Under the pieces are notes generated by a model. It worked only from the letters and a program-made list of their open reading frames with translations. It made no database searches and was not told the DNA's origin. From Brachypodium distachyon (lineage: Eukaryota > Streptophyta > Magnoliopsida > Poales > Poaceae), in assembly GCF_000005505.3 (NCBI RefSeq), contig NC_016134.3, positions 2,046,001 to 2,110,000 on the forward strand: 64,000 bases of DNA, read 5' to 3'. Positions 33,184-45,222 of this stretch are shown here, piece by piece. The position numbers and the translations under genes were made by a program. The number at the start of each line of letters is the position of its first letter. Position 1 is the stretch's first letter.

Positions 33184-34310
33184 CAGTGGCCGAGCTAAGA
33201 AGAAATTCATGGGCGGGCCAGGCTAAAAGAGAACACAAAATTTTGTTCTCAATCATACCACTTCACTAAAAATTTGTCATTCCTGAAGTCTTTTGTTCTG
33301 ATTGGTTACATATCAGCAATATATACATAGATTAATATTACTACAAACAAAAGAAGCTATCCTAACAGATGCTACCTAAGGAGCTAGACAATAGATGTTC
33401 AGGCATACATACTTGATACTACAAGTCAGCTTTCCGATCCTTTTTGCTTCTAAAATCTACAATGACATCGTCATAGGTGTATGTCTCCAGAGTATCACCC
33501 TCTATGTTAACTAACAGATTATTGGCAAGATAATCATCCTCCATCTTATTGCGCAACCTTGTTTTAATGATCTTCATACTAGAAAATGCACGTTCGGCAC
33601 TCGCCGTAGAAACCGGAAGAGTAATGAGCAAACGGAGCAACCTTTCAATGATTATACGTATTATGTCTTCCTGCTCCACAAGGCATCGGCAAAGATCAAT
33701 TAAGGTTGATATTTTTTTTAACTCTTCATCTTTGGAAGCGTTCACAACAAAACGGTTCAGTTGTTGTTGCAAACGCATAAACAACTTGGGGAAATTTTGT
33801 AAAAGTGAAAACATATTCAGGGAACAATCGCAATCCATTCAGTACCATGCTATGAAATTGAAAAATTGCAAACTAGGGATTTGGGGGAAGAAAGATAAAT
33901 ACCTGGACAGAGAAATTGGGGAACAGGAGGGGCAGCCTGCGGTGCGAGCAGCGGCGGAGAAGCAGCAGCCACGCGGCGGCGGAGCAGTAGTGTCGGCGGG
34001 CTCAGGGCAGCGGGAGCGTCGAGGCGGCGGGCGCAGGGCAGTGGGCGAGCAGTGGCGGCGTGCGGGGCGGCGAGGCGGCGCAGTGCCTGCCTTCCGTCCG
34101 TCGGGACGAGGGCCGCGAGCCCCAGGCTGCGGGCGAAGTGCTGGGCGAAGGAGGGCCTGAAATGGGCTGCTGGGTGGACTGCGTCCCAGGCCGAGGCCCA
34201 AATATTTACGATATAGGCCGAAAGAATTCCCACGACCCGGGCCGTGGCCTGGGCTGCCTGTGCACCACCGCATATGTCGCCTGGACCCGGGCCGTGGCCT
34301 TTCGAGAAAC
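33184..34310 (-). mobile_element. Internally deleted hAT transposon remnant with transposase C-terminus
   Basis: The end at 33184 is CAGTGGCCGAGC, close to the CAGTGGCGGAGC terminus of grass hAT elements. On the minus strand, 33838-33419 encodes the hAT dimerisation region (LRLLITLPVSTASAERAFSS, KTRLRNKMEDDYLANNLLV), about 139 codons to a stop. No RNase-H-like catalytic core remains. GC-rich DNA at 33900-34300 with GGCCCGGG words may be the 5' part of the element. The other terminal repeat and 8-bp target duplication were not found, so the right boundary is approximate. Confidence 0.7.
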
Positions 34311-34439
34311 ACGCTTTGGTTCTTTTCTTTTTGCTATATCAGCAATTTAAAATGCAGTGGTTTTTACCGAGTGTAAAGTGTCCAAATCCCAATCCGTTTT
34401 CATGGTTGAATTAGAGTTTCAAAACTAGATCTCGTATTT

Positions 34440-34630
34440 TGATATTTCTCCGTACAACAAGGATGTTTCAACTTTGACTAAATTTAAATGCATCTATACA
34501 CTAAATTTAACGTCTTGCCTTGTGTCTTTGTTCCTCGGAGGGAGTAGGAGGGAGTAGGTTTGTTGACACTTTCAGACGTCATTTTTTCTTCATGTTTTAA
34601 CGTCTTGCCTTGTGTCTTTGTTCTGTGTCG
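34440..34630. repeat. Broken Stowaway half-element with 25-bp direct duplication
   Basis: A Stowaway-type left half (TCTCCGTACAACAAGGATG with TTCAACTTTGACTAAATTTA) runs into AACGTCTTGCCTTGTGTCTT (34509-34533) instead of its own right half, then GGAGGGAGTAGGAGGGAGTAG. The same 25-mer recurs at 34599-34623. The arrangement looks like filler DNA copied during break repair. Confidence 0.6.
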
Positions 34631-34639
34631 TGTCTAATG

Positions 34640-36600
34640 ACCATCATGCTTTGTGTTTCCATCCTTCTTTATGTATCATAGTTATCATGATTTTTCGTGG
34701 CTCTTAATTGTTCAGCCTCGTGTGTTTGTCCTAACACATAACAGATATGTGTGAGTAATAATGTAGGAGAATAATCGTCACAAGAATTAGCAGAACACAA
34801 TCAAAGCCGGATAAAAAATGGTTGGAGAAAAATAAAATATGTTCAAACATATACCGATACGAAATCTAGATTTGAAAATCTCATCAACAAAAATCTAACA
34901 GTTAAAACCGTTCGCATGCAATTAGACTCCCGATTTAGAAATGAGATATATTAATTGCTGCGTGGTCAGTAGAAAAGAACTCCATCTTGGGAACAATATG
35001 CTTTGACAAGTGACAACATCTAGTCATTCAAAGAAAGAAGAGGAAGTGACAACATCTGGTCATTCAAAGGAAGAAAAATCCTCCCATCTGGTGAGGTAGT
35101 TGTTTGCCATAATCTTGTTTCTCCTCCACGCACATATGCCCACAAATTGCCGGGGTTCAAAGAATAAGAACATCCCCAGCTGCTTTCCTCTTGCATCCTG
35201 CAAATGTGACTCAACATGGAATAATCTGCAGTACAATTATGCTGTGTGCCGCTGCACTCATCAGAAGTTGGAAGCCTGCAGGAGGAACACTATTCTCCAT
35301 AATCTTGGTCTCCTTGCTTTCGAGAAAGTAACAAGCAAGAATCAGGATAAAGCAGAAAACCTACCTACCTATAGGCCTATAAACCCTGCTTTGACGCGTT
35401 CTTTATGCTCCATAATTTCACCTCCTTGCAGTGCATTATTAATCCTACACATCATTTCTGTCTTTTTGACAATGAGGGGACGATTCTGCTCCCGGAACCA
35501 GTTCCTTGCTTAATCTTCATCCAAGACCAAGAGCATCATGAAAACAGTTTTGCAGAAAGTTCCATTGTGGCGGTTGAGTTGATTCAGGCAGAGATCCGGT
35601 GCTCAGAGTTTACATCACAACAAGAGATCTGGAGTAACAGTCTGTGGTACTTTGTTTCCTTGAAAGTTCAGAACTGAATAATTAATCCTCTTGAAAAGAA
35701 GTTCAGAACTTCACTGATGGCTGCCTCTTACATATTGGATCATTTTGTTCTTCAGATTTAACTGAACAGTGTCACCAGCCAGCGCATCGATCCGGGGGCA
35801 AATAATTACAGCATCTTTATGCTCTCATGATCACCAGCTCCTAATTCCTGGCTTCCTGCCTGACTGCTCAAGTGATTCTTGCAGCACCCAAAACCCCCAG
35901 ATAACTACTGTTTTTTTTTGTACGCGCTTTTTGGAGACATTCCCATCGTATCCCCTTGTGTAAATCAGGAATTTGTGCGCTCTTATCCTCATCATCAAGG
36001 GAAGAATAGCAGGTGACGTTTAACACCAAGGACGTTTTATTTATCTTGTTGAAAGCAGAATGGGATCATCTGAACGCCGATGATGGAACAAATGCCTGCA
36101 CCAACACGTAGATTAAGAACTTAAGAGAGATGCCCTGTGTTTCTTGTCAGTCACAAAGAGTTTTGGAAGAAGAAGAAGAAAATGTGGTTTGCAGCTGCGC
36201 TGCTATATCAACTCTGAATGTTTATCCTCATATGCCTAGATCAAGTGCTCAACTTACTGTTATGCAACAAAACAAATGTTCAGATCATTCATTGCTAATG
36301 CTGCTCTACTCTTTGGCTATAAATCCTTTGGGGATGCACTGAATTTTTATCACACAGAACAGTATAATATACCCCAAAATCCTACATTGAACACTTCATT
36401 GGAAGCAACCATTTCTTTCTTTCTAATCAAAGGTAGTACATGCTTTTATCCCATTTCATGAATACATTTGCCCATACATGATCTTGTGTGTTTACTTTGA
36501 TGATTTCCTTACCCCAAAATTAGAGCTCAGCACCCTCATGCAAACATCTAAATCCAAAAGGAATAATATGAGAACCCATTCTATTCGTTCCTACGACACC
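34640..36600. other. Intergenic, no supported gene
   Basis: Open frames at 35020-35217 (minus), 35100-35513 (plus) and 36130-36342 show no domain I recognise. A short tandem duplication (TGACAACATCT(A/G)GTCATTCAAAG) lies at about 35011-35070. A non-coding transcript is possible but not shown. Confidence 0.35.
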
Positions 36601-36660
36601 CTTCCTCTCCAAGCCTTAAATTTCTCCATCAACACAGCACGTACGTAGCTATAGAACCAG

Positions 36661-36667
36661 TATAAAT
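36661..36667 (+). promoter_or_regulatory. TATA box of the DC1-domain gene
   Basis: TATAAAT lies 119 bp upstream of the ATG at 36786, a suitable distance for a leader of about 80-90 nt. It is the best TATA-like match in the upstream region. Confidence 0.55.
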
Positions 36668-36785
36668 TCTTCCTCGCTGCCAATGGACTCGATCTGAAAT
36701 AACACTACGCAGCAGAGGCTCAGCAGGGCAGCACCTCGATCGATCGGAGTTTTGGAAGAAGAAGAAGAAGAAGCCGGCGGAAGCC

Positions 36786-37604
36786 ATGAGGTACGGCGAG
36801 GTGGCGCACTTCAGCCACCCGCAGCACCGGCTGCGGCTGGAGCACCTGGACACGCCGTTCCGCTGCGACGGGTGCCGCGAGGTCGGCATCGGGGCCCGCT
36901 TCCGCTGCGCCGCCGACGACGTCGACCTCCACCGCCAGTGCGCGCTCCCGCTCCACCCGCCGCCGCCGCCGCTCCGCCACCCGTTCTACCCGAGGTGCGC
37001 CTTCCACTTCATGGCGCGCGCGCCGGGAGCCCCGGGGTCCCGCTACTGCAACGCGTGCGGCCGCGACGTGGCCGGCTTCGTCTACCACTGCCGCGACTGC
37101 GGCTTCGACCTCCACCCTTGCTGCGCCACGCTGCCCCACGTGCTCGACGCCGGCGGCGGAGGGGTGAGGCTGTACCTGCACCCGAAGGCGGCGGCGGCGT
37201 GCCACCGGTGCGGGCAGCGGGGCCGGAGCTGGACGTACCGGAGCGGGTGCCGGAGCTACAGCCTCCACGTGGCCTGCGTCATGGACATGCTCGTCGAGAG
37301 CTGGGGCGCCGTCGGGAGGCACAAGCAGCATGGCGGCGGCGGCAGCAGCGCGCTGTACTTGTACGGGGTTCCGCCGATTCGGGGCGCCGCGAAGAGCAGC
37401 CACGCGGGGGGGTCGCCGGCGCCGTCTTCGTCTTCTTCGTCGTCGTCGTATTGGGGGATGGGGAGGAGGAAGAAGAAGAAGGGGAGTAAAGTGAAGCGGT
37501 GCTGCGAGATTGCGGGGTTCGCGGCGCAGGTGGTCATCTCGGCGGTGCTCGGCGACCCCACCGCGCTCATCGCCGGCGTCATCGGCTCCCTCATCGCGAT
37601 CTGA
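36786..37604 (+). CDS. DC1 (C1-like) zinc-binding domain protein
   Basis: Single exon, 272 residues, very GC-rich. Three DC1/C1-like blocks are visible: residues about 8-56 (HFSHPQHRLRLEHL, FRCDGCREVGIGARFRC, DLHRQC), 65-118 (CNACGRDVAGFVYHCRDCGF, DLHPCC) and 137-165 (CHRCGQRGRSWTYRSGC, LHVACV). The repeated Cys/His pattern binds zinc. Plant DC1 proteins have been linked to hormone and stress responses, but the biochemical role is mostly unknown. A Ser-rich linker and a basic GRRKKKKGSKVKR cluster precede a hydrophobic C-terminus (EIAGFAAQVVISAVLG, ALIAGVIGSLIAI) that could anchor in membrane. The frame is intact and the start is the first ATG after the TATA box. Confidence 0.88.
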   Translation: MRYGEVAHFSHPQHRLRLEHLDTPFRCDGCREVGIGARFRCAADDVDLHRQCALPLHPPPPPLRHPFYPRCAFHFMARAPGAPGSRYCNACGRDVAGFVYHCRDCGFDLHPCCATLPHVLDAGGGGVRLYLHPKAAAACHRCGQRGRSWTYRSGCRSYSLHVACVMDMLVESWGAVGRHKQHGGGGSSALYLYGVPPIRGAAKSSHAGGSPAPSSSSSSSSYWGMGRRKKKKGSKVKRCCEIAGFAAQVVISAVLGDPTALIAGVIGSLIAI

Positions 37605-38560
37605 CAGCCACCGCTGACTGCTCTGTAAATTAGTATCCCCTAGTGCATAACAACTGCATGTAATTAAGCTCCAGATGATCATGCTGCCACAATGGTCGGA
37701 GCAGTAATTTATTCATCATGAATCACTGTCTACCAACACGTGTGGTTAATTTCATCATTCCTGGCTTCCTGCCAATCAAACCATATAAACCCAAGGAAAA
37801 TGAGTGTGCAAAACAGGGCTAGCAGCCTAGCATGAGTCGAAAAATCTTAAAATCAACTTCCAAAAGCAAATAAAGCAAGCGAGATTAGTAATAATAATTA
37901 ATAAAAAGGGAGAAAGGATTCCGGCGGCTGCTTTTATTTTTAGGGGACTCCGGCGTGGGCTTTGGAGAATTAAATGGTTCGATGCAGGCCTCGTGGGCGG
38001 GCCGGCCCAATAAGGTTTCACGCACGCCGAAATGATCGCTCCGGCCCGTATGCACTCGTACAGCTACTGCATAATGAAACTTCCCTAGAGAGAAACCGGA
38101 TATGCGTATGTAACGATTGGTAATATTTTACAGGACTAAAAAATTCATTTAAGCGATTGACAACGACATGTTCAGTTCTAATTATGCTCCAAATTTTCGT
38201 GGGTCAAATTAATTTATGGTCATTATATTTTTCTTATCGAATTTGTTCAGGGTGGCTGCGTTTTGATCCAAACTAATTAGACATTTTTTTTGCATAGGAG
38301 TTTGGTTAGATTTATTTATATAGAAATATATCAATATTTGTCATATCAAATGAACATGATATGAATTCATATTTCTTGGCAGACACAATGTCGTGTGATA
38401 AATCTTGGTATACTTTCCTATAAATTAGATCGATTTTAAAACGTAAGACAAACTTAAATGCAACTACTTTAAAAACGGAGGCCCCACGCGCTCGGGTCGC
38501 TGTCCAGAACTCCAGATCCAGCGCTGCGCCGCCACCTCCTCTGGGCTCTGGCTCTTCACC
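37605..38560. other. Intergenic region between DC1 and CC-NBS genes
   Basis: AT-rich, no gene seen. The last 150 bp become GC-rich and probably hold the leader of the CC-NBS gene. Confidence 0.4.
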
Positions 38561-38711
38561 TCCGCGTGCCGCCGCCGCCGCCCAGGTACGCCACCTCGTC
38601 CTCAGCCTCCTCTCCGTTCGCTTCCGCAACCTCCCACATCACATTCCGCAAAATCGGAAGCAGCACATCGAAGAAATCAGAGCTCGTCGGTGGCAGATCA
38701 GAAAACAAGCA

Positions 38712-41429
38712 ATGGAGGCCGCTCTCGTCAGCGTCGCCACCGGGGCGATGAAGCCGCTCCTGGGCAAGCTCTCCAAGCTGCTGGAGGAGGAGTGCTCCAA
38801 GCTCAAGGGCGTGCGCCGTCAGGCCCGGTTCCTAAGAGACGAGATGGAAAGCATGAGCGGCACGCTCCAGATGCTCGCGGATTCAGAGGATCTCGACCCG
38901 GAGATCAGAACCTGGAGGGACGGCCTCCGTGATCTCTCCTACGACATGGAGGACTGCGTCGACCGCTTCGCGGCTCGCGTTGACCACCCGGGCCGTGATG
39001 GATCCACCGGCCTCAAGAAGCTCTTCCGCAGGTTGAGGAAGCTGAAACCTCGCCATGAGATGGCCAACGAGATCGAAGAACTCAAGGACCGTGCCGTCGA
39101 AATAAGCAAGAGGCACAAGAGGTATAATTTTGTAAAACCAACATCGGGCTCCACCAATTGTGCCATTGATCCCCGGCTACCGGCGTTTTATGTCGAGGTC
39201 GATAAACTTGTTGGCATCGATGCTCCTAAGAAGTGGTTAACAGAAGAGCTGAAGAGTTCTTCCACCCAGTTGAAAGTGGTGTCGATTGTTGGTTCTGGAG
39301 GTCTTGGTAAGACTACTCTTGCGAATCAAGTCTATCAGGACATTAAAAATCAATACAAGTGTACGGCTTTTGTGTCGGTTTCTCGAAATCCTAATGTGAG
39401 GACGATTCTAAGACGCATTGCTGAACAAGTGGGGGCCACTGACAACACATCGAATGACGATGTGAAGCAACTCATCGATAAACTCAGAGATCACCTCCAA
39501 GATAAACCGTAAGCCTGATCACCTATGTACAAATTGAATTACATTATATAGTCAAATGTTTTGCTCTTCTTATCTTACGTTTATTTTTCCTATGACCTTT
39601 TGAATATGTTGTTCATCTCTTTCTGTAACCTGCGAATGTATATGCCCAAGCTCACCCACCCACTGGAGTGGAGAATATACCCTTTCACGCAATAGAGAAA
39701 AATATATGTGCCATGTTCTATTAACAGTTGCATAGAAACATATACAAGAATGATAGGAAGTTAACTATGAAAATCTGTGTCCAGTACTAGCTGACAATCA
39801 CAGGACTGGGCTCTCAAGTCAAGTGGCAGCTCCTGATCTATATTTCTGGCATGCACTCCAGCTAATGGCCCAAGCTGGTTATTTGCATGCATAAACTCTC
39901 GCAACCAGTCAAAACAGCCACAAAAAACTGATCAACAACCCTATGGTGTGGCGTTTAGTTAAACATGGAGATTCACCTACCGTACCAATGCCAAGGATTG
40001 TGGAATTTCAATTGCTTTGCGCCTTTGCTTCCACTTATTTATTTCCTTGCTAACTGGAGTTATCTATTTTCATTTTTTTCCTTAACCTGTTTTCATATAT
40101 TAAATATGCAAATATATACAGGTGCTATATGATTTGGGTGCAAAGATGGACTTTGTTAGTTTGGGGATATCTGATGTCGATCCAAATGCTCCATTCTCTA
40201 AGTCTTAGCAAAAGAAATGTTCGGGAGGTGTAGACTCAATACCATATGACTCTGTTCAGGGTCCAACTTAATTGCTTAACCTTTCCTAAAGTTTTGTACG
40301 AAGGCATACCACTTGATTGTCATGATCTTGGAGATCAAAAATATGAGATTGTCAAATTTGGAAGGATAAAAAAAGTATGAGATTGTGGAAGTCAGAATCA
40401 AATCCGGATGAGGGCAAGTCCTTAGCTAAGACTTAGAGAATTGGAGTACAGATTTTCTAGATAAATTTGCATATGAATTATCTAAAAACTCATAAAGATC
40501 TACCTATTTGCAACTCCTTAGCTAGCCACAATGAATGCTACTGCTGCACGTAATTCTACCTTTGCAGAATTTCAGCATTAAATACATCTTCGTTAAAATC
40601 ATGTGGCAGGTACTTTGTTGTAATTGATGACGTATGGGACGCTGAAGCATGGGAAACTATCAGCCTTGCATTATTTAATAATAATCAAGGGCGCAGAATT
40701 ATCACCACAACGCGTAATATTACAGTTGCGTCATGTTGTTCATGTCAAGGCGGTTATGTTTATCGAATGGAACCCCTTAGTTTTGCTGATTCCAAAAGGT
40801 TGTTTTATAAAAGAGCATTCAATTCTGAGGGTTTATGCTATCCTCATCTGGAAGAAGTATCTAATGAGATACTAAAAAAATGTGCTGGTCTACCATTGGC
40901 TATTATTACCATGTCTTGTTTGTTAGCCGACCAGAGTGCGAAAGATGAATGGGAAAGATTGCTAGCTGCTATTGGTTCGGCAATTGCGAAGGACCCTAAT
41001 GCCGGGAACATGACAAAGATATTATCTCTCAGTTACTTTGATCTTCCTCACCATCTAAGAACTTGTTTGTTGTACTTGACTGTGTTTCCAGAAGACTATA
41101 TGATCAACAAACAACGTTTAATAAGTAGATGGAATGCCGAAGGATTTATTCATGAAGAACAAGGGAGGAGCATGTATGAGGTTGGTGAGGGTTATTTTAA
41201 TGATCTCGTCAATAGAAGCTTAATCCACCCAGTTGGTGTAAAGTATGGCCAGGCAGAGGCATGCCAAGTTCATGATGTCATTCTTGATTTCATCACATGC
41301 AAGGCTGCCGAAGAGAATTTCATCACTTCATCTGATGCTAGGGACGATAGACAGATTTCAGGTTACAAGGTTCGCAGGTTTTGTATCCAGACTGGTGGCA
41401 GTAATAAAAAAGTTACGATATCGTGTTGA
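38712..41429 (+). CDS. CC-NB-ARC resistance-type protein lacking the LRR region
   Basis: Two exons, 38712-39508 and 40610-41429, join CC/G in frame to give 538 residues. The N-terminal Rx-type coiled coil (about 1-135) has an EDVID-like MEDCVDRF at 79-86. The NB-ARC follows: P-loop VGSGGLGKTTLA (193-204), kinase-2 YFVVIDDVW, RNBS-B GRRIITTTRN, GLPL as KKCAGLPLAII, RNBS-D CLLYLTVFPEDYM, and an MHD-equivalent CQVHDVILDF. Such proteins are nucleotide-dependent switches in intracellular immunity. The frame stops in the linker after the MHD region, and no LRR coding was seen in 41.4-43 kb. It may be a natural truncated CN protein or a decayed CNL. The 1.1-kb intron interrupts the NB-ARC. Confidence 0.85.
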
Positions 41430-43468
41430 CACTGAGTAATACAAAGGCAGTTTTTCTTCTAAAAAAAAGGAAATCTGTTGGCTCATATTTATGTACCTAA
41501 CTTAAACAAAAAAAGAAAGCTATATATCTGTCACCAATACAGGTTACATGTAAATTTGTTTTGTTTCAACAAACCATTGAATCAAATTATCTACTGAAAG
41601 GAAATGATTACAATATTCTCCAGATAAAGATGAAACATATACCAATTTGATCTGGCAAGTGGCCGGCATCAACTTGTGTTTCTCCCACTTTGTAATTAAT
41701 TTTACTCTCTATTATGTACTGTATTTGTTGTCTATCTTCTGATTAAACACATTTGAACTTTTCTGTGGAGTGCTTTACAGAATTTAGAAAATGAGAAATC
41801 TGAAGGTTGAACTGGATCGACAAGTTAGTGTAGATGCCAGACATTATCAACCATAAGAACCTACAAGACAATCCTGCCTTTTGATGGATCCTGCTGATTA
41901 TGCTTTCCGAGACTGTTTTTGTAAACCTGGCAAGACGATGTATGATTTAGGGAGATGATCATCCATTTCTACGCCCACTATCATGATATATTTCTACGTT
42001 TGTGAAAATAAGGCGTAATTGACATCTTTTCATTGTACTACCATTTTCTTTGTTTAGCAACAATGAAGGATGTCTAACCTCTCAGTGTTCTACCCTATCA
42101 TCCGAGATCATTTAAATATCTAAAATGTTTTTAAGCTTCATGGCCTCCAGTTTATGTCTCTTCTACTTACATGAGAATTACGATTCAACTGTTCGTCGGT
42201 AGAGAACTCATGGTTCTCAATGGCCGCTTGCTTTTCATTGAGATCCAATCATAGTTTACTCAACTTGAAGCATGAATTCTCTGGACGATCATCTCAGGCA
42301 AGATACATGTGGCAGAGAACACAAGCAGCCACAAAATTCAGAAGGATAGTCATAAACAATAACTTGTGTGCAGATTCAATAATAGGTCCAAAAGCATTAG
42401 CAATGTTACGCAACCCAAGCTGCAATAACATACAAAAATTCCCTCTTAACAAGATGTTGTCCTATAACATCTCCATTTGGAATACATAGCCCTTGCTGAC
42501 GCACGAGGAGATCAAATCTTCCAAAACACTTCGCTTATACATCCTAGGAAATCAGCTGCGTCAAATAACAGTAAGGATCGCGGGATGTTTTGTCTAAACT
42601 GTGTTTCAAACGCTGTGGCCGGTTTCAATGAAATTTGGGAACGGGGGCTGTGGCCCCTAATCTTCTAAAAAAAAATAACAGCAAGGATCTTGATTCAGGT
42701 AAAATGAGACACACCTAAATGATCCAGTCAAATCAGAAGCTCCATGTGTAGTAAACTAGTAATGTACTAATGTTTGTGCTAGAACATTTGCTCCCCTGCT
42801 AGTTAATGTGGAGGGCGGCAGCGCGCTGTGAGGAGGGCGGCATGCGGCGGCGCGGGCTTGGTGGAGGGCGGCGGCGGCGCACGCTGGCGCGAGGCGAGGT
42901 AAGCGGCTGCGTGTAGGGCGGCGGCGCGCGCTGGTCGAGGGCCGCGGCGGAGAGAGGGGTTGGCAGGCCGGCGGCGCTCTCTCAAGAGGACTCTGTGAAA
43001 TTAGGGAGGAGAGAGGGTTCGGGAGCGAGGGAGACGATGTAGTTTTTCTATTTTTACTAATGTGTAAATGTGAAAAGACTGATATGCCCATCCCTAATAG
43101 TACTCCGTTGGGTTGGACGGGAGAATTTGCAGCCTGAAGCTAAGCAGAAGTCGCACCTATGGCAGAACCAGTAGTCTACTGCTACTAGTTTGCACAGACC
43201 ACCATTGATCTGCAAATCTCAGTCAGACTACAAGAGGCCGACGCGCCAACTTTGCTGAAGACATTGCAGCACGCAGGCATGGCATCTACTATGACAGGCT
43301 CGTCCCAAGTCCCAACCAAAGATCAACATTTTTTCGGAACAGTAACTGATGTTTTTTTGTCTTCGTCTTTGTACAAAACGTGGCAATGTGATCTAAAAAT
43401 ATACTCCGTGTATAGATCTTTTTGGCAGCAAAAACAAAACGTAAATCACAGTCAATATGAGTACGACC
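41430..43468. other. Downstream of the CC-NBS gene, no LRR or other gene found
   Basis: AT-rich to about 42.7 kb. Around 42600-42680 a GGGGGCTGTGGCCCC block followed by CTTCTAAAAAAAAATAA resembles the 3' end and tail of a plant LINE. From 42.8 to 43.0 kb there is a GC-rich patch of GGCGGC repeats with open frames of Ala/Arg/Pro that I take as low complexity. Confidence 0.4.
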
Positions 43469-43471
43469 TAA

Positions 43472-43498
43472 AGATATATATATATATATATATATATT
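43472..43498. repeat. AT dinucleotide microsatellite
   Basis: An uninterrupted TA/AT run of about 26 bp. Confidence 0.9.
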
Positions 43499-43914
43499 GA
43501 TCTCTGCGCCTCTTAAACTCTCTTCACAGTGTGGATGCATGGGTTCTTGAGTGTGTTTCTAGTCACACTCAAGTGCTAGTAATTCGGACACTGCTACTGG
43601 CTGGCTTTTGATAGTACAAGGGGTGGTGGCGAGAGTGAATGCATTTGGGCTTTGGATAATAAATCGTGCCACCCACCGGCCAGCCAGCCATGGATGGACT
43701 CGTTGTCACTCGGTCCTAGCGCTGCGCCAGCACAGCACCCACCCCCAACGAACCACACCACAATCTCCCTCACAATGATGAGCAGCTGCGGCTTCACTCT
43801 TCACTCGCTCGCCGCTGTCGCCGAGAGCTCCCTGACGCGCTGAGGGCCTGAGGCTCGCAGGCGGGGAGCAGGGAGGCAAGAAAGAAAGGAGGGGGGGAGA
43901 GAGACAGGGACGCC

Positions 43915-45222
43915 ATGCGCGCGCTCCGGCCGCCGCCGGGAGGCTCGCCGGCACCGGCGCCGTCTCCGTACCAGTCGCCGTCCCCGTCCCCGGCGGCACT
44001 GATGGCCGCCGTCATCATCAGCTCGCCTCCTTCCCCCGGTGACTCCATGGGGTCGCCGGGACAGGCGCCCGCGCCGGCGCCAGAGCCGTCTGCCGCGGAG
44101 ACTGCCTTCACGAGCGGGGCGCGGCGAGTCAGCGGCGGGCTGAGCCCGCCGCTCATCGCGATGCTGGCGGTGGTGGGGGCCGCTCTCCTAGTGGTCCTCT
44201 ACGCGCGTCTGGCCCGCCGCGTGCTCCGCGCGGCCCGCCGGCAATGGCGCGGGTGGCGGCGCCGCCGCCTGCTGCGCCTCGTCCTCCCCGGCGCCGGCGG
44301 CTCCGTGTCCTCCCCAGCGAACGACTCCTTCGCGTCCTTCACCACCTACGACAACTACTACCACACCTTCTCCCCCTACTCGGGCCTCGACGACGCCGCC
44401 ATCAAGTCGCTCCCCTCCGCGCACTTCTTCTTCCCCACCTCCGGCGCCGCGGCCGCCCGCGACTGCGCCGTGTGCCTGCTGGAGTTCGCGGACGGCGACG
44501 AGCTCCGCGCGCTGCCGCTCTGCGCGCACGCCTTCCACGCCGACTGCATCGACGTCTGGCTCCGCGCGCACGCCACCTGCCCGCTCTGCCGCGCCGCCGT
44601 CGCGCTCCCGCCGCCGCTCGCCTCCCCACCGCAGCACCACCGCTCCTCCGCCAGGCGCGTCCGGCCCAGCCTCGACGACCTCCTCTTCTTCCATCCCGTC
44701 CCTCCCCCGCCGCCGATTCTTCCCCCAAACGACGCCGAGGAGATCACGGCGGCCATGGCCAGCCCCGAGAGCAGGCAGCTCAACCCGAGGGATTTTCTGC
44801 TCAAGCGCTCCTACTCCTTCGGGTTCGAGCGGAACATCATGGGCGGCGCCATGGACCAGGCCGTCGCGGCCACGGCTTCCCCTCCATGGCGCTACCGCCT
44901 GGGCGTCGGCGGCAGAGAAGACGGCCGCGGCGGCTTTGGGCGGAGCTTCTGGAGCAAGCGCTGGCCGTCCCCGTTCGGCGGCGCGGCGGCAGCGCGCGTC
45001 TTCTCGTTCCGCTCCGCCGCCGCCGCCAAGTCCTCCTCCCCCTTCTCCCGCCGCCGGGGCAGCGCCGCGGCCGCACCCGGAGCAGGCGGCGGCTTCTTCA
45101 TGTCCCTCTCCTCCGAGCCGCCGTCGATCCTCGCCGGCGCCAGGCGCAGCGGCCGCGCGTCCAGCCGCCTCCGCTGCGGCGACCCCGAGGCGCTGCTCTC
45201 GCCGGACCGCCTCAGCCGCTAA
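43915..45222 (+). CDS. ATL-type RING-H2 E3 ubiquitin ligase
   Basis: Intronless, 435 residues, as usual for ATL genes. A Pro/Ser-rich N-terminus leads to one membrane helix at about 79-99 ([20 protein letters not shown]) and a basic stretch. The GLD motif follows at 157-159 ([13 protein letters not shown]), then the RING-H2 at 184-225: C184, C187, C203, H205, H208, C211, C222 and C225, with the Pro before the seventh ligand typical of ATLs. The long C-terminal tail is Ser/Arg/Ala-rich. ATLs are membrane E3 ligases that receive ubiquitin from E2 enzymes and often act in defence and carbon/nitrogen signalling; the substrate is unknown. The start is the first ATG of the GC-rich frame after a purine-rich leader. 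The frame is intact. Confidence 0.93.
   Translation: MRALRPPPGGSPAPAPSPYQSPSPSPAALMAAVIISSPPSPGDSMGSPGQAPAPAPEPSAAETAFTSGARRVSGGLSPPLIAMLAVVGAALLVVLYARLARRVLRAARRQWRGWRRRRLLRLVLPGAGGSVSSPANDSFASFTTYDNYYHTFSPYSGLDDAAIKSLPSAHFFFPTSGAAAARDCAVCLLEFADGDELRALPLCAHAFHADCIDVWLRAHATCPLCRAAVALPPPLASPPQHHRSSARRVRPSLDDLLFFHPVPPPPPILPPNDAEEITAAMASPESRQLNPRDFLLKRSYSFGFERNIMGGAMDQAVAATASPPWRYRLGVGGREDGRGGFGRSFWSKRWPSPFGGAAAARVFSFRSAAAAKSSSPFSRRRGSAAAAPGAGGGFFMSLSSEPPSILAGARRSGRASSRLRCGDPEALLSPDRLSR

Noticed and set aside
42756..43091. A 111-codon minus-strand frame near 43 kb
   Set aside because: Low-complexity Ala/Pro/Arg translation of GGCGGC repeats.
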